Assembly (NCBI GenBank): GCA_964347975.1 | Contig: CAYGAY010000006.1 | Location: 50,106-114,105 of the forward strand | Length of the DNA: 64,000 bases | Direction of reading: 5' to 3' | Origin: Bin87 sp964347975 | Lineage (GTDB): Bacteria > Chloroflexota > Dehalococcoidia > Lucifugimonadales > UBA3495 | The notes under the pieces: model-generated | Told to the model about the DNA's origin: nothing | Database searches by the model: none | What the model saw: the letters and a program-made list of their open reading frames with translations, nothing else | Position numbers and translations under genes: made by a program | In this document: positions 34,912-43,102 of the stretch, piece after piece | Position numbering within the stretch: the stretch's first letter is position 1 | How the letters are laid out: every line of letters begins with the position of its first letter

Positions 34912-36696
34912 ATGAAAAGCGACTTCATGATGGCGTTGAATCAGCTATCCGCCGAGCGTGGCTTGCGCAAGGAGCTGGTGCTCGACAAGGTGGAGGTCGC
35001 CCTGGCCACCGCTTTCCGCCGGGACCGGGTGGCCGGTTCCCAGAATCTGTCGGTGAAACTCAACCCGAATACTGGCGACATCAGTATCTTTCCCCTCCGC
35101 AGCGTCGTTGAAGAGATCGAAGACCCGGAGACCGAAATCAACCTTGCTGATGCGCTGAGAATCGAACCGGCCGCCCAGATTGGCAGCGAGATTTCCGAGG
35201 CCCAGGAAGTCGCGTATGACACAAGCCGCATCTCGGCCCAGACGGCGCGGCAGGTGCTGATGCAGGGACTCCGGGAGGCCGAGCGCGAAAAGATCTTCGA
35301 GGAGTATTCCTCATACGAGGGCGAGATAATCAGCGGCAACATCGAGAGCATAGAAAAAGGCCCCACGGTATTCGTCAACCTGAACCCTCACCAGGCTCAG
35401 AATCAGAACCGGGCCCGGGGCATAATGCGCCCGGACCACCAGGTGCACAACGAACGATACCGGAAAGGACAGAACCTCAAGGTCCTGTTGGTGGAAGTCC
35501 AGCAGGCCGCTCGCGGTCCGGAAGTGATTGTAAGCCGCTCCCATCGGGACCTGCTGCGTCGGCTGATGGAGGCGGAAGTGCCCGAAATCAGCAACGGAAC
35601 AGTGGAGATTCGCGCCATTGCACGTGACCCGGGCGTACGCAGCAAGGTGGCGGTGGCGTCCCACCAGGAGGGAGTTGACCCCGTCGGTTCCTGCATCGGT
35701 CTCCGGGGCAACCGGATCCAGAGCATCGTCAACGAACTGCAAGGGGAGAAGATCGACGTCATCGAATGGAACGGAGACGCCGGCGAACTGATCAGAAGAG
35801 CGCTCAGTCCGGCGGAAGTGCAGGCGGTAGAAACCGACCAGGCCGAGAAGACCGCCTACGTAGTGGTGCCCGAGAGCCAAATGTCCCTGGCCATCGGGCG
35901 GGATGGGCAAAATGCCCGGCTGGCGGCGCGGCTTTCCGGTTGGAGGCTCGATATCAAGAACGTGGAGCAGTGGGAAGCCCTACGTGCTGCCAGAGCCGCC
36001 GAGGCGGCCCGCATTGCGGCTGAAGAGGCGGCGCGCGTCGCCGAGCGGGAGGCAGCAGAACGGGCCGCGGCCGCGGAAACGGCTGCCGCGGCTGCCCAAG
36101 CGGAGGCAGTGGCCGAACCCGACGATGTCGCTATCGCGGAGGTCGAGCCGGCAACGCTGCCGGAACTCGAAACTGTGGCAGATGTCGTCGAAATGGCAGT
36201 CGCAACGCCCGTTGCGGACGAAGTTCCCGACGCCGCGGCCGTATTGGAGCCAGTTGACGAAGCCTTGCCCGAAATCGCCATCGTCCCGCCGGCTCCGGCT
36301 GAACCGCAAATCGACGAGGACGCGTTGCTGGAAGCCCTCATAGCCGAAGAAGAGGCGGTCGCCGCCGCGCCGGCTCTGGAACCGGCGGTCCCGGACGATC
36401 CCATTGGCCTGAGCGTCGATGACCTGGACGGCCTGACCATTGGCGACGTAATCGAAGATGAAGACGATGAACTCGATTACGAAGACGATTATGATGACGA
36501 AGAACCGGAAGCAGATATGGCCGACCTGCTGGCCGGACTGCCCAGTCTGGCGCCGGACGCTGGCAAGATCAGGTTTGCGGAAGACATTGTGGGCGAATTT
36601 AGAGGCGGAGACCGACGCCGGCGGCGCGGTGGCGGCGCTAACCGTCGCGGCGGCAACGTTCCCGGCGCGCGCGGCCCCGGCCCACGTCGCCGGTAA
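34912..36696 (+). CDS. nusA: Transcription elongation/termination factor NusA with a long acidic and Arg-Gly tail
   Basis: A 594-residue NusA. The N-terminal domain starts MKSDFMMALNQLSAERGL, then S1 (SYEGEIISGNIESIEKG), KH1 (VSRSHRDLLRRLMEAEVPE, GVRSKVAVAS) and KH2 (GSCIGLRGNRIQSIVNELQGE, LAIGRDGQNARLAARLSGW). These end near residue 346. About 210 residues of Ala/Glu/Pro-rich acidic sequence follow, then a basic Arg-Gly end (RRRRRGGGANRRGG). Most NusA proteins lack such an appendage. GGAGGACGACG precedes the ATG. rimP, its usual upstream partner, is not here. Confidence 0.95.
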   Translation: MKSDFMMALNQLSAERGLRKELVLDKVEVALATAFRRDRVAGSQNLSVKLNPNTGDISIFPLRSVVEEIEDPETEINLADALRIEPAAQIGSEISEAQEVAYDTSRISAQTARQVLMQGLREAEREKIFEEYSSYEGEIISGNIESIEKGPTVFVNLNPHQAQNQNRARGIMRPDHQVHNERYRKGQNLKVLLVEVQQAARGPEVIVSRSHRDLLRRLMEAEVPEISNGTVEIRAIARDPGVRSKVAVASHQEGVDPVGSCIGLRGNRIQSIVNELQGEKIDVIEWNGDAGELIRRALSPAEVQAVETDQAEKTAYVVVPESQMSLAIGRDGQNARLAARLSGWRLDIKNVEQWEALRAARAAEAARIAAEEAARVAEREAAERAAAAETAAAAAQAEAVAEPDDVAIAEVEPATLPELETVADVVEMAVATPVADEVPDAAAVLEPVDEALPEIAIVPPAPAEPQIDEDALLEALIAEEEAVAAAPALEPAVPDDPIGLSVDDLDGLTIGDVIEDEDDELDYEDDYDDEEPEADMADLLAGLPSLAPDAGKIRFAEDIVGEFRGGDRRRRRGGGANRRGGNVPGARGPGPRRR

Positions 36697-36756
36697 ACTG
36701 TCATTGGCTGGCGTCAGCGACCCTTCGAAAACCGCCACACGGATCGGATATCCCCC

Positions 36757-37092
36757 ATTCCAAGAGAGCGACATATCCCGGAACGCAGTTGCGTCGCCTG
36801 TGGCCGCAAAAGGGCCAAGGGCGATTTGGCGCGGCTGGCGCGCGCGCCGGACGGCTCGGTGCGTCCTGACCCCACCGGGCGAAGCAATGGGCGCGGCACC
36901 TACCTCTGTCGCCAGGCATCGTGTTGGGAAAAGGGCCTGGTTCGTCGGACCCTGGAACGCAGTTTCCGTGGCCCCGTGTCCAGCGATGACCTGGAGGCCT
37001 TGAAACTGTATTTTATCGAAACCATCGCTTCCGGCGGCGCATCCGTCGGATCCGGCGCCGGTTCGTTGTCGGCCCGGGGAGGGGAACGATAG
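36757..37092 (+). CDS. ylxR: YlxR (DUF448) RNA-binding protein with a non-canonical start
   Basis: About 111 residues of the YlxR family, always found between nusA and infB. The frame reads ERSCVACGRKRAKGDLARLA, then DPTGRSNGRGTYLCR and CWEKGLVRRTLERSF, all diagnostic. Between the nusA stop (36694-36696) and 36826 there is no ATG, GTG or TTG in frame. Starting at the ATT at 36757 gives (M)PRERHIPERSC, which matches the usual N-terminus. YlxR is also in the same frame as nusA. AUU initiation or stop readthrough are the candidate explanations. Confidence 0.75.
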   Translation: MPRERHIPERSCVACGRKRAKGDLARLARAPDGSVRPDPTGRSNGRGTYLCRQASCWEKGLVRRTLERSFRGPVSSDDLEALKLYFIETIASGGASVGSGAGSLSARGGER

Positions 37093-37149
37093 CAGCGCCC
37101 CGCCGTCCGGCCAGGCGCGCGCTCCGGTTCCCAGGAGGAGGTGACAATC

Positions 37150-38964
37150 ATGACCACGACAACCGAACAACGTTCCGGACCACGGCGCTCCCGCCGGGGT
37201 GAGCCGCGCCGCGCCGCGCCACGGACCCTCACGTTGCCCGAGACCCTGACTGTCAAAGAACTGGCGGAACTGCTGGATCAGTCGCCGATTGACGTTATCA
37301 AACAATTAATGCGACATGGCATCATGGTGGCCGTGAACCAGGTGATCGATCACCAGGTCGCCACCGTGGCAGCCGCGGCCTATGGCGTGCGGACCCGCTT
37401 GGCCGAGCCGGTTGAGGAGACGTCGGCCATCCAAGCCGGGCCGGATGAAGAGAGCAGTACGTCACTGCAACCACGGCCCCCGGTCATCACCATCCTGGGG
37501 CATGTTGACCATGGCAAGACCAGCCTGCTGGATTACATTCGCAATACCGCCGTGGTGGAGAAGGAAGCCGGCGGCATCACCCAGCATATCGGCGCGTACC
37601 AGGTGATGGGGGACGGGCATCCCATAACCTTCCTGGACACACCGGGTCATGCCGCTTTTACGGCGATCCGCTCCCGAGGCGCTCGGGTGACTGATATAGC
37701 GGTGTTGGTGGTAGCCGCCGACGATGGCATCATGCCGCAAACCGACGAGGCCATTTCCCATGCCCGCGCCGCCGAGGTTCCCATTGTCGTAGCCATCAAC
37801 AAGATGGACCTGCCGACGGCCCAGCCCGACGTCGTCAAGCGCCAGCTCAGCGAACGCAACCTGCTGGTGGAAGAATGGGGCGGCGACGTCATCGCGGTTC
37901 CGGTCTCCGCTCAGACCGGCGAGGGCGTGGACGACCTGCTGGACAATCTGTCGGTGCTGGCCGAGATCATGGAGCTCAAGGCGAACCCCGACCGGTCGGC
38001 CGCCGGCGTGGTGGTGGAGGCGACACTGGACCGGCGCCGCGGACCGACCGCGACGGTGCTGGTCCAGACCGGCACCCTGCGCGTGGGCGACTACATAGTC
38101 GCCGGCGCCGCCTGGGGCCGGGTGCGGGCCATCACCGACGAGCGTGGCGAGGCAATGGAATCTATCACCCCCGGTTCTCCCGGAGTGATCATCGGCCTCA
38201 ACGCCACGCCGGAGGCTGGAGACATTCTCAACGTCGTGGGCAGCGAACGGGCCGCGCGGCAGACGGCCACCCGCCGGGCCCACCGGCCCACCGGCGTGAG
38301 CAATCTGGACACCGTTTTGACCCTGGACAACGTGGTCAAGCAGATCGACGCCGGTGACGTGAAAGAACTGGTGCTGGTGCTCAAGGCCGATGTGCAGGGC
38401 AGCGTTGAGGCCGCCGTCCAATCCATTGAAAAGCTGTCGGAAGGCGAGGTCAAGGCTCGGGTGATCCACGCCGGCTCCGGCTCGGTCAGCGATTCCGACG
38501 TGCAACTGGCCTCAGCATCGGGAGGGATTGTTCTGGCTTTCAATGTCGGCTTCGAGGTCGGGGCGGAACGAACCGCCGAAAGGCTGGGCGTGGAGGTCCG
38601 CCAATACCAGATCATCTATCGGTTGCTGGAAGACGTAGAGCAGGCTCTGCAGGGAATGCTCGAACCGGAGTACCAGGAGGTCGTCGTCGGACGGGCGGAA
38701 ATCCGCGAAATCTTCCCCGGAAGACGCGGCGTGCGCATCGCGGGCTGTCGTGTGCTGGACGGGCGTATCATGCGCCAGGGTTCGGTTCGTGTGCTGCGGG
38801 AGGACGACATCATGGTTGAGACCGAGATCAGCAGCCTTCGCCACTTCCGGGACGAGGTTAACCAGGCTACCGCCGGCACCGACTGCGGTATCGTTCTGTC
38901 AGACTACAACGAATTTGAGGAAGGCGACGTGATCCTGGCCTACCGCATGGAACGCGCGAACTAA
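37150..38964 (+). CDS. infB: Translation initiation factor IF-2
   Basis: A 604-residue, rather short IF-2: the N-terminal region is only ~110 residues and holds a single IF2-N motif (LTVKELAELLDQSPIDVIKQLM). The G domain has GHVDHGKTSLLD, DTPGHAAF and NKMDLP. Domains II, III and the C-terminal fMet-tRNA-binding domain follow (VVVGRAEIREIF, CRVLDGRIMRQG). AGGAGGAG precedes the ATG at 37150; a GTG at 37141 is in frame but too close to that site. Confidence 0.95.
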   Translation: MTTTTEQRSGPRRSRRGEPRRAAPRTLTLPETLTVKELAELLDQSPIDVIKQLMRHGIMVAVNQVIDHQVATVAAAAYGVRTRLAEPVEETSAIQAGPDEESSTSLQPRPPVITILGHVDHGKTSLLDYIRNTAVVEKEAGGITQHIGAYQVMGDGHPITFLDTPGHAAFTAIRSRGARVTDIAVLVVAADDGIMPQTDEAISHARAAEVPIVVAINKMDLPTAQPDVVKRQLSERNLLVEEWGGDVIAVPVSAQTGEGVDDLLDNLSVLAEIMELKANPDRSAAGVVVEATLDRRRGPTATVLVQTGTLRVGDYIVAGAAWGRVRAITDERGEAMESITPGSPGVIIGLNATPEAGDILNVVGSERAARQTATRRAHRPTGVSNLDTVLTLDNVVKQIDAGDVKELVLVLKADVQGSVEAAVQSIEKLSEGEVKARVIHAGSGSVSDSDVQLASASGGIVLAFNVGFEVGAERTAERLGVEVRQYQIIYRLLEDVEQALQGMLEPEYQEVVVGRAEIREIFPGRRGVRIAGCRVLDGRIMRQGSVRVLREDDIMVETEISSLRHFRDEVNQATAGTDCGIVLSDYNEFEEGDVILAYRMERAN

Positions 38965-38986
38965 ATCACGCCCTGCCGGGGGAATC

Positions 38987-39382
38987 ATGGTCGACCGCAG
39001 GCGCATCGAGCGAGTGAATGGGTTGCTTCGCGATGAGATCTCCGTCCTCATCGCATCACACGTCAACGACCCGCGGCTCAAGGGGATCATCACCATCACC
39101 CGGGTGCAAACGGCTTCAGACCTGCGAAATGCCCGAGTGTACGTCAGCGTGATGGGCAACGAGGCCATCCGTCAAGAGGCCCTGGAAGGCATCCAATCGT
39201 CAGCGTCATACTTGCGACGCGAACTCCGGGATCGAGTAGCATTGCGCTACGTGCCGTTTCTGAAATTCGCGCTGGACGATGCGATGCTGGAGGCGGACCG
39301 TTTGATGGGCATAATTGATAGCCTGGAAGTGTCCGACACGTCGGAAGGCGACGGAGCCGCATGGACCAGTGGACATGCCTGA
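38987..39382 (+). CDS. rbfA: Ribosome-binding factor A
   Basis: A 131-residue KH-fold 16S rRNA maturation factor. Motifs: RRRIERVNGLLRDEISVLIA, DPRLKGIITITRVQTASDLRNARVYVSV (quoted in parts: DPRLKGIITITRV and LRNARVYVSVMG) and RVALRYVPFLKFALDD. GGGG at 38979-38983 precedes the ATG. It overlaps truB by 8 nt. Place and order are the conserved nusA-infB-rbfA-truB series. Confidence 0.93.
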   Translation: MVDRRRIERVNGLLRDEISVLIASHVNDPRLKGIITITRVQTASDLRNARVYVSVMGNEAIRQEALEGIQSSASYLRRELRDRVALRYVPFLKFALDDAMLEADRLMGIIDSLEVSDTSEGDGAAWTSGHA

Positions 39383-40340
39383 CCTTATGTCCGGTGGCGG
39401 CAGGAAGGCGCCGGCGGTCAACGGGTTCCTGAACTTCTACAAGCCCGTTGGCATCACTTCTATGGAAGCGTTGCGCCGGGTCAAGCGCATCACCGGGCAA
39501 CGCAAGAAGGTCGGACACGCCGGCACCCTGGATCCGCTGGCCGATGGCGTGCTGCCCATCTGCTTCGGGCAAGCCACCAGGCTGATGGAACGGGTGGTAT
39601 CCGGTTGGAAACGCTACCGCATGACCATGCGACTGGGCGCGGTGAGCAACACCTATGACGCCGAAGGCGAAATCACCGAGATGGCCGATCCCCTCGACCT
39701 GGGCCGCGCCGAAATCGCGGCGGCTTTACAACGGTTTGTCGGAGTGATCGATCAAGTCCCGCCCATGTACAGCGCCATCAAAATCGACGGGCGGCGGCTC
39801 TATGACCTGGCCCGGGCCGGCAAAGAGGTAGAGCGCCCGCCCCGCCAGGTGAACGTGCGGGCTATCGGAATTGACGAAATCGCGATTCCGTACTTGCGGT
39901 TGACCGTGGACTGTGGACGGGGCGCGTATCTGCGCTCCATCGCCCACGACCTGGGCCAGGCGCTGGGCTGCGGTGGATACGTGATCGAGCTCACCCGGCT
40001 GTCCTGCGGCGGCTTTCGAGTCGACGACAGCGTTACTCTGGAAGCGCTGAACGACGCCGCGCAAAGCGGTGGGTGGCAACGATATTTGCACCCGGTGGAC
40101 TGGGCGATGCGGGATTTGCCGGCAATTATGCTGGACGCTTCGGACGCCTGGTCGGTGCGACATGGCCAAACGATATGGGTCGGCGGCTTGGGCCGGAGCG
40201 ACGTTGAACACTGGCGAGCCTACGACCCCGATGGGGTGTTCCTGGCCCTGCTGGACCGCCAGTCGGACGGCCTGGGGCAACCGACCCGAGTGTTCCACGG
40301 CGATGAGCCGTCGCCCTACGCCCCGGCGTCCGCGCGATGA
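39375..40340 (+). CDS. truB: tRNA pseudouridine(55) synthase
   Basis: A 321-residue TruB that forms psi55 in the T loop of tRNAs. GFLNFYKPVGITSM, catalytic Asp in GHAGTLDPLADGVLPI, MYSAIKIDGRRLYDLARAG, and VDCGRGAYLRSIAHDLG are diagnostic; the C-terminal ~70 residues form a PUA-like domain. ATG at 39375 overlaps the end of rbfA; the frame extends to 39315 but the extra residues do not resemble TruB. Confidence 0.94.
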   Translation: MPDLMSGGGRKAPAVNGFLNFYKPVGITSMEALRRVKRITGQRKKVGHAGTLDPLADGVLPICFGQATRLMERVVSGWKRYRMTMRLGAVSNTYDAEGEITEMADPLDLGRAEIAAALQRFVGVIDQVPPMYSAIKIDGRRLYDLARAGKEVERPPRQVNVRAIGIDEIAIPYLRLTVDCGRGAYLRSIAHDLGQALGCGGYVIELTRLSCGGFRVDDSVTLEALNDAAQSGGWQRYLHPVDWAMRDLPAIMLDASDAWSVRHGQTIWVGGLGRSDVEHWRAYDPDGVFLALLDRQSDGLGQPTRVFHGDEPSPYAPASAR

Positions 40341-40350
40341 CGCAGCGATA

Positions 40351-40662
40351 ATGGATGAAGCCGAAGTCGGCTGCCAGGGTTGCGGTCAGCGCATACCACG
40401 GCGCAACAGCTATACGTTTCGACCTCGGGGCGGAAACGTCGGCGTAACCAAATGCTTCCGCTGCGCCTTGCGGCATTGGTCAATGCTGCGCCGTTCCCTC
40501 GTCGCCAGCGCGGTGGTGGGCACTGCGCTGACGGCGCTGAATCAGGGCGACGCAATATTGTCCGGCCAATTGGCGGGCGCGCTGGCCTGGAAAATTCCCC
40601 TGACTTACTGCGTGCCCTTCCTGGTAGCAACCTATGGCGCGCTGGCCAACAGCCGCAACTGA
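40351..40662 (+). CDS. nrtS: NrtS-type nitrate/nitrite transport protein with a zinc-ribbon N-terminus
   Basis: A 103-residue protein. The first ~40 residues hold two CxxC pairs (CQGC and CFRC), a zinc-ribbon-like module. The second part matches NrtS, the small nitrate transporter described in marine cyanobacteria: SLVASAVVGTALTALNQGDAIL, WKIPLTYCVPFLVATYGAL, two membrane helices. The ATG at 40351 is 10 nt after truB. Placement after truB may be coincidental. No nitrate-assimilation gene is close by, so the substrate is inferred from the family only. Confidence 0.7.
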   Translation: MDEAEVGCQGCGQRIPRRNSYTFRPRGGNVGVTKCFRCALRHWSMLRRSLVASAVVGTALTALNQGDAILSGQLAGALAWKIPLTYCVPFLVATYGALANSRN

Positions 40663-40674
40663 GGTTCCAGTCAT

Positions 40675-41328
40675 CTAGAACTGGCGCAGCACTTCAACTA
40701 CCTGGCCTCTGATTTCCACGTTGTCGGCGGCGACATAGATGGGGTCCATGGTGCTGTTGGCCGGTTGGAGGCGTATCCGGTCGCCCTCACGATAGAACTT
40801 CTTCAACGTGGCCTCTTCTTCGTCTTTCAGCCAAGCCACGACCATATCCCCGTTGCGGGCGGTTCCGGTGGGTTTGATCACCACCACGTCGCCGTCGTCG
40901 ATCAGGGCGTCGATCATCGATGTGCCTTTGACGGACAGGGCAAAAAGGGTCCCGTGCCGTTTCTTCAGTTCGGGCCGGACTTCCACGATGTCAAACTCGG
41001 CGGCGGAGCCGACGCCTTCCGACGAAAAGGCCGGCAGAGGTTCTCCGGCGGCGATGTTTCCTACGATCTGGACGCGGGCGGCTCCGCTGGTGACTGGTTG
41101 GCCCGTTTCATCTAGGAGCTCAATACCTCTGGCGACTTCGGAACGGCGCTTCAAGTAGCCATCACGCTCCATGAGACGCAGATTATAATCCACCACTGAT
41201 GTGCTGCTGATCTCGCAGCCGTGCTGGATGTCCCGCACGGTGGGGGGAATCCCGTTCTCATCCAGGAATTGCTCGATGAAGTCGAGGATGCGCTGTTGTC
41301 GTGGGCGAAGGGCTTTCTTTGGTGGCAT
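40675..41328 (-). CDS. lexA: LexA repressor
   Basis: A 217-residue SOS repressor/autoprotease. N-terminal winged helix: LRPRQQRILDFIEQFLDENG, PPTVRDIQHGCEISSTSVV. The cleavage site is Ala94-Gly95 (NIAAGEP). Catalytic Ser137 in VKGTSMID and Lys176 in EEATLKKF. The ATG at 41328 is chosen because GGAGG is just upstream; the longer reading to 41412 would run through the promoter and SOS box. It is autoregulated through the site at 41369-41382. Confidence 0.95.
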   Translation of the reverse strand: MPPKKALRPRQQRILDFIEQFLDENGIPPTVRDIQHGCEISSTSVVDYNLRLMERDGYLKRRSEVARGIELLDETGQPVTSGAARVQIVGNIAAGEPLPAFSSEGVGSAAEFDIVEVRPELKKRHGTLFALSVKGTSMIDALIDDGDVVVIKPTGTARNGDMVVAWLKDEEEATLKKFYREGDRIRLQPANSTMDPIYVAADNVEIRGQVVEVLRQF

Positions 41329-41368
41329 GGCGGCAACCTCCGTGCGAGGGTCGGGATCATCAGTCACG

Positions 41369-41382
41369 CAAACTAATGTTCG
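41369..41382 (-). promoter_or_regulatory. LexA (SOS) box, Gram-positive type
   Basis: On the minus strand the sequence is CGAACATTAGTTTG, close to the Bacillus/Actinobacteria consensus CGAAC-N4-GTTCG with one mismatch. It covers the predicted transcription start of lexA, ideal for repression. Confidence 0.75.
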
Positions 41383-41390
41383 GCACTGAT

Positions 41391-41419
41391 ATGCTACGGC
41401 TATCGCCATCATTTGTCAA
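41391..41419 (-). promoter_or_regulatory. lexA promoter
   Basis: TTGACA (41419-41414) and TAGCAT (41396-41391) on the minus strand, 17 nt apart. The start near 41384 falls inside the SOS box. The leader to the ATG at 41328 is about 55 nt. Confidence 0.65.
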
Positions 41420-41446
41420 CTCGAAAAAACGAAATTGGCGAGGGGC

Positions 41447-41701
41447 TTATCCGTTGCGGGAACGATTCAGGGCCGCGGCCAAGCGCGACTTGCGCCGGGA
41501 GGCGTTGTTCTTGTGGAAGACGCCCTTCCGCACCGCGATGTCCAGCAGGCTCATCGCCTTGCGCACGGCCGCTTCGGACTCCGGCGCGCCGTCGGCCACG
41601 GCGCGCCGGGCCTGGCCGATTGCCGTGCGAGTGGCGCGGCGCACGCTCATATTGCGGGAATTGCGCTTTGCAGATTGTCGGTGGGCCTTTTGAGCAGGCA
41701 A
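41447..41701 (-). CDS. rpsT: Small ribosomal subunit protein bS20
   Basis: An 84-residue basic helical 16S rRNA-binding protein: QKAHRQSAKRNSRNMSVRR at the N-terminus and KGVFHKNNASRRKSRLAAALN at the C-terminus, the family pattern. It starts with TTG, as does Escherichia coli rpsT, where the UUG start limits expression. AGGAG lies 8 nt upstream within a 12-bp palindrome. Monocistronic; lexA follows downstream with its own promoter. Confidence 0.92.
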   Translation of the reverse strand: MPAQKAHRQSAKRNSRNMSVRRATRTAIGQARRAVADGAPESEAAVRKAMSLLDIAVRKGVFHKNNASRRKSRLAAALNRSRNG

Positions 41702-41702
41702 A

Positions 41703-41714
41703 AGGAGAACTCCT
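41703..41714 (-). promoter_or_regulatory. Palindromic ribosome binding site of rpsT
   Basis: AGGAGTTCTCCT, a perfect 12-bp palindrome, contains the AGGAG site just before the TTG start. Base pairing within or between mRNAs could hide the site. It fits, but does not prove, translational autoregulation of S20. Confidence 0.4.
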
Positions 41715-41799
41715 ATTTTTTGAAATCGGGCCTAGATGGTATCAGACGCCGCTGGAATTGTCATTACCGCAACGCCTCACGCCGGGGCAATCGCGTCAT

Positions 41800-42135
41800 G
41801 ACAACACCCACGAGAAGTCCAACGAGATCACCGCCATTCCCCAGTTGTTGGAGTTGCGCGGCTGCGTCGTCGCCATCGATGCTATGGGCTGCCAGCGGGA
41901 GATCGCCCAGCAGATCACCCAGGGCGGGGCCGACTACGCGCTGGCGGTGAAGGAGAACCAGGGATTACTGAACCAGGGAATCCGAGACCTGTTCGAGGGG
42001 GCCGAGGCGCTGGGTTTCGACGGGGCGCCCTACGACTACATTCAAACCACGGACAAGCAAACCACGGACAAAGGTCACGGACGGGTGGAACGGCGCGAAT
42101 GTTGGGTCATCACCCTGAAGAACAGCGAACCCTGA
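41800..42135 (+). pseudogene. ISAs1-family transposase remnant
   Basis: About 111 codons of the DDE domain remain: HEKSNEITAIPQLLE, the catalytic Asp in VAIDAMGCQREIAQQI, ADYALAVKENQGLL, and the GHGRVERRECWVI of the family C-terminal half. The N-terminal third and the end of the protein are missing, and no start codon or terminal repeats are visible. Decayed copy next to rpsT and upstream of the CoA-transferase genes. Confidence 0.82.
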
Positions 42136-42257
42136 AAGTGGGCCTCCAGGGCAAACGGCGCAACGTCGGATGGGACGTGAACTGCCTGCTTAAAGTCCTC
42201 CTCGGATAAGATGCGATTGCCCTGGGCAGCTGCGAGCCCGCCGGGCTGGGTAACGGA

Positions 42258-42285
42258 TTGCCAGCGTTCCGGTTGCTTGTATAAT
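42258..42285 (+). promoter_or_regulatory. Promoter of the CoA-transferase operon
   Basis: TTGCCA (42258-42263), 16 nt, then consensus TATAAT (42280-42285). The predicted leader before the ATG at 42335 is about 43 nt. Confidence 0.6.
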
Positions 42286-42334
42286 GGGCGGCGTCGGCAG
42301 GATGCCGGCGAAATCCGACCGGGAGCCAGTCTCA

Positions 42335-43033
42335 ATGAAGAACAAGGTTTATCCTGATTTCGATTCTGCCGTGGTCGGCATGAAGGACGGCATGACGTTC
42401 ATGTCGCCCGGTTTCGGCAACGTCGGGCTGGCTCGCAACCTGCTGGCCGCCGTACACCGCCTGGGCGTCAAGGAACTCACCGGGATTTCCAACAACGCCG
42501 GCAGCCTGGACGAGCGGGTGGACGTGGGCACGCTCATCGAGGCCGGCCAGGTCAAGAAGATGATCTGCGCCTTTACGGCGCCGACGCATCCGTCGCAGAT
42601 CACCCCCTTCGTGCAGATGTACAACGACGGCGAGCTGGACGCCGAGCTGGTGCCCCAGGGCACCCTGGCGGAGCGGATGCGCGCCGCCGCCGCCGGCATC
42701 GGCGCTTTTTACACGCCGGCCAGCGTGGGCACCGAGCTGGCCGAGGGCAAGGAACACCGGGAGATCAACGGGCGCACCTATGTGCTGGAGTATCCGCTGC
42801 CGGCCGATTTCGCCCTGATCCGCGCCTACCGCGCCGACACCTTCGGCAACCTGCAATTCCGTCTGACCCAACGCAACTTCAACCCCATCATGGCCATGGC
42901 CGCCGACGTCACCGTCGTTGAGGTGGAGGACCGCATCGTCGAGCCCGGCGAGATTGATCCCGACTGCGTCCACGTGCCCGGCGTTTACGTTGACCGCCTC
43001 GTCAAGATCCCCGAGGATGGTATCTGGGACTGA
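42335..43033 (+). CDS. 3-oxoacid CoA-transferase subunit A
   Basis: A 232-residue alpha subunit of the ScoA/AtoD/PcaI family, which moves CoA from succinyl-CoA or another donor to a 3-oxoacid. It begins MKNKVYPDFDSAVVGMKDG; family motifs are FGNVGLARNLL, TGISNNAG, ELVPQGTLAERMRAAAAGIGAFYTP (as PQGTLAERMRAAAAGIG) and TFGNLQFRLTQRNFNP. The exact acid is not resolvable. The subunit B gene follows 69 nt later. Confidence 0.9.
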   Translation: MKNKVYPDFDSAVVGMKDGMTFMSPGFGNVGLARNLLAAVHRLGVKELTGISNNAGSLDERVDVGTLIEAGQVKKMICAFTAPTHPSQITPFVQMYNDGELDAELVPQGTLAERMRAAAAGIGAFYTPASVGTELAEGKEHREINGRTYVLEYPLPADFALIRAYRADTFGNLQFRLTQRNFNPIMAMAADVTVVEVEDRIVEPGEIDPDCVHVPGVYVDRLVKIPEDGIWD

Positions 43034-43050
43034 GGCTGCAACACCGGATC

Positions 43051-43080
43051 GAGATTCCCCGCTTCGCTCGGAATGACAGT
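43051..43080. repeat. Dispersed repeat between CoA-transferase subunits
   Basis: GAGATTCCCCGCTTCGCTCGGAATGACAGT, here cut as GAGATTCCCCGCTTC plus GCTCGGAATGACAGT. It resembles the GAGATTGCC...CAATGACA repeats at 23067 and 48016 and lies in the 69-nt gap within an operon. Confidence 0.5.
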
Positions 43081-43102
43081 ATTAGATGCAAGGAGTAGTG
43101 AA

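Noticed and set aside
35980..37305. 441-codon minus-strand open frame opposite nusA-ylxR-infB
   Set aside because: Antisense to three conserved genes, with low-complexity product; shadow frame.
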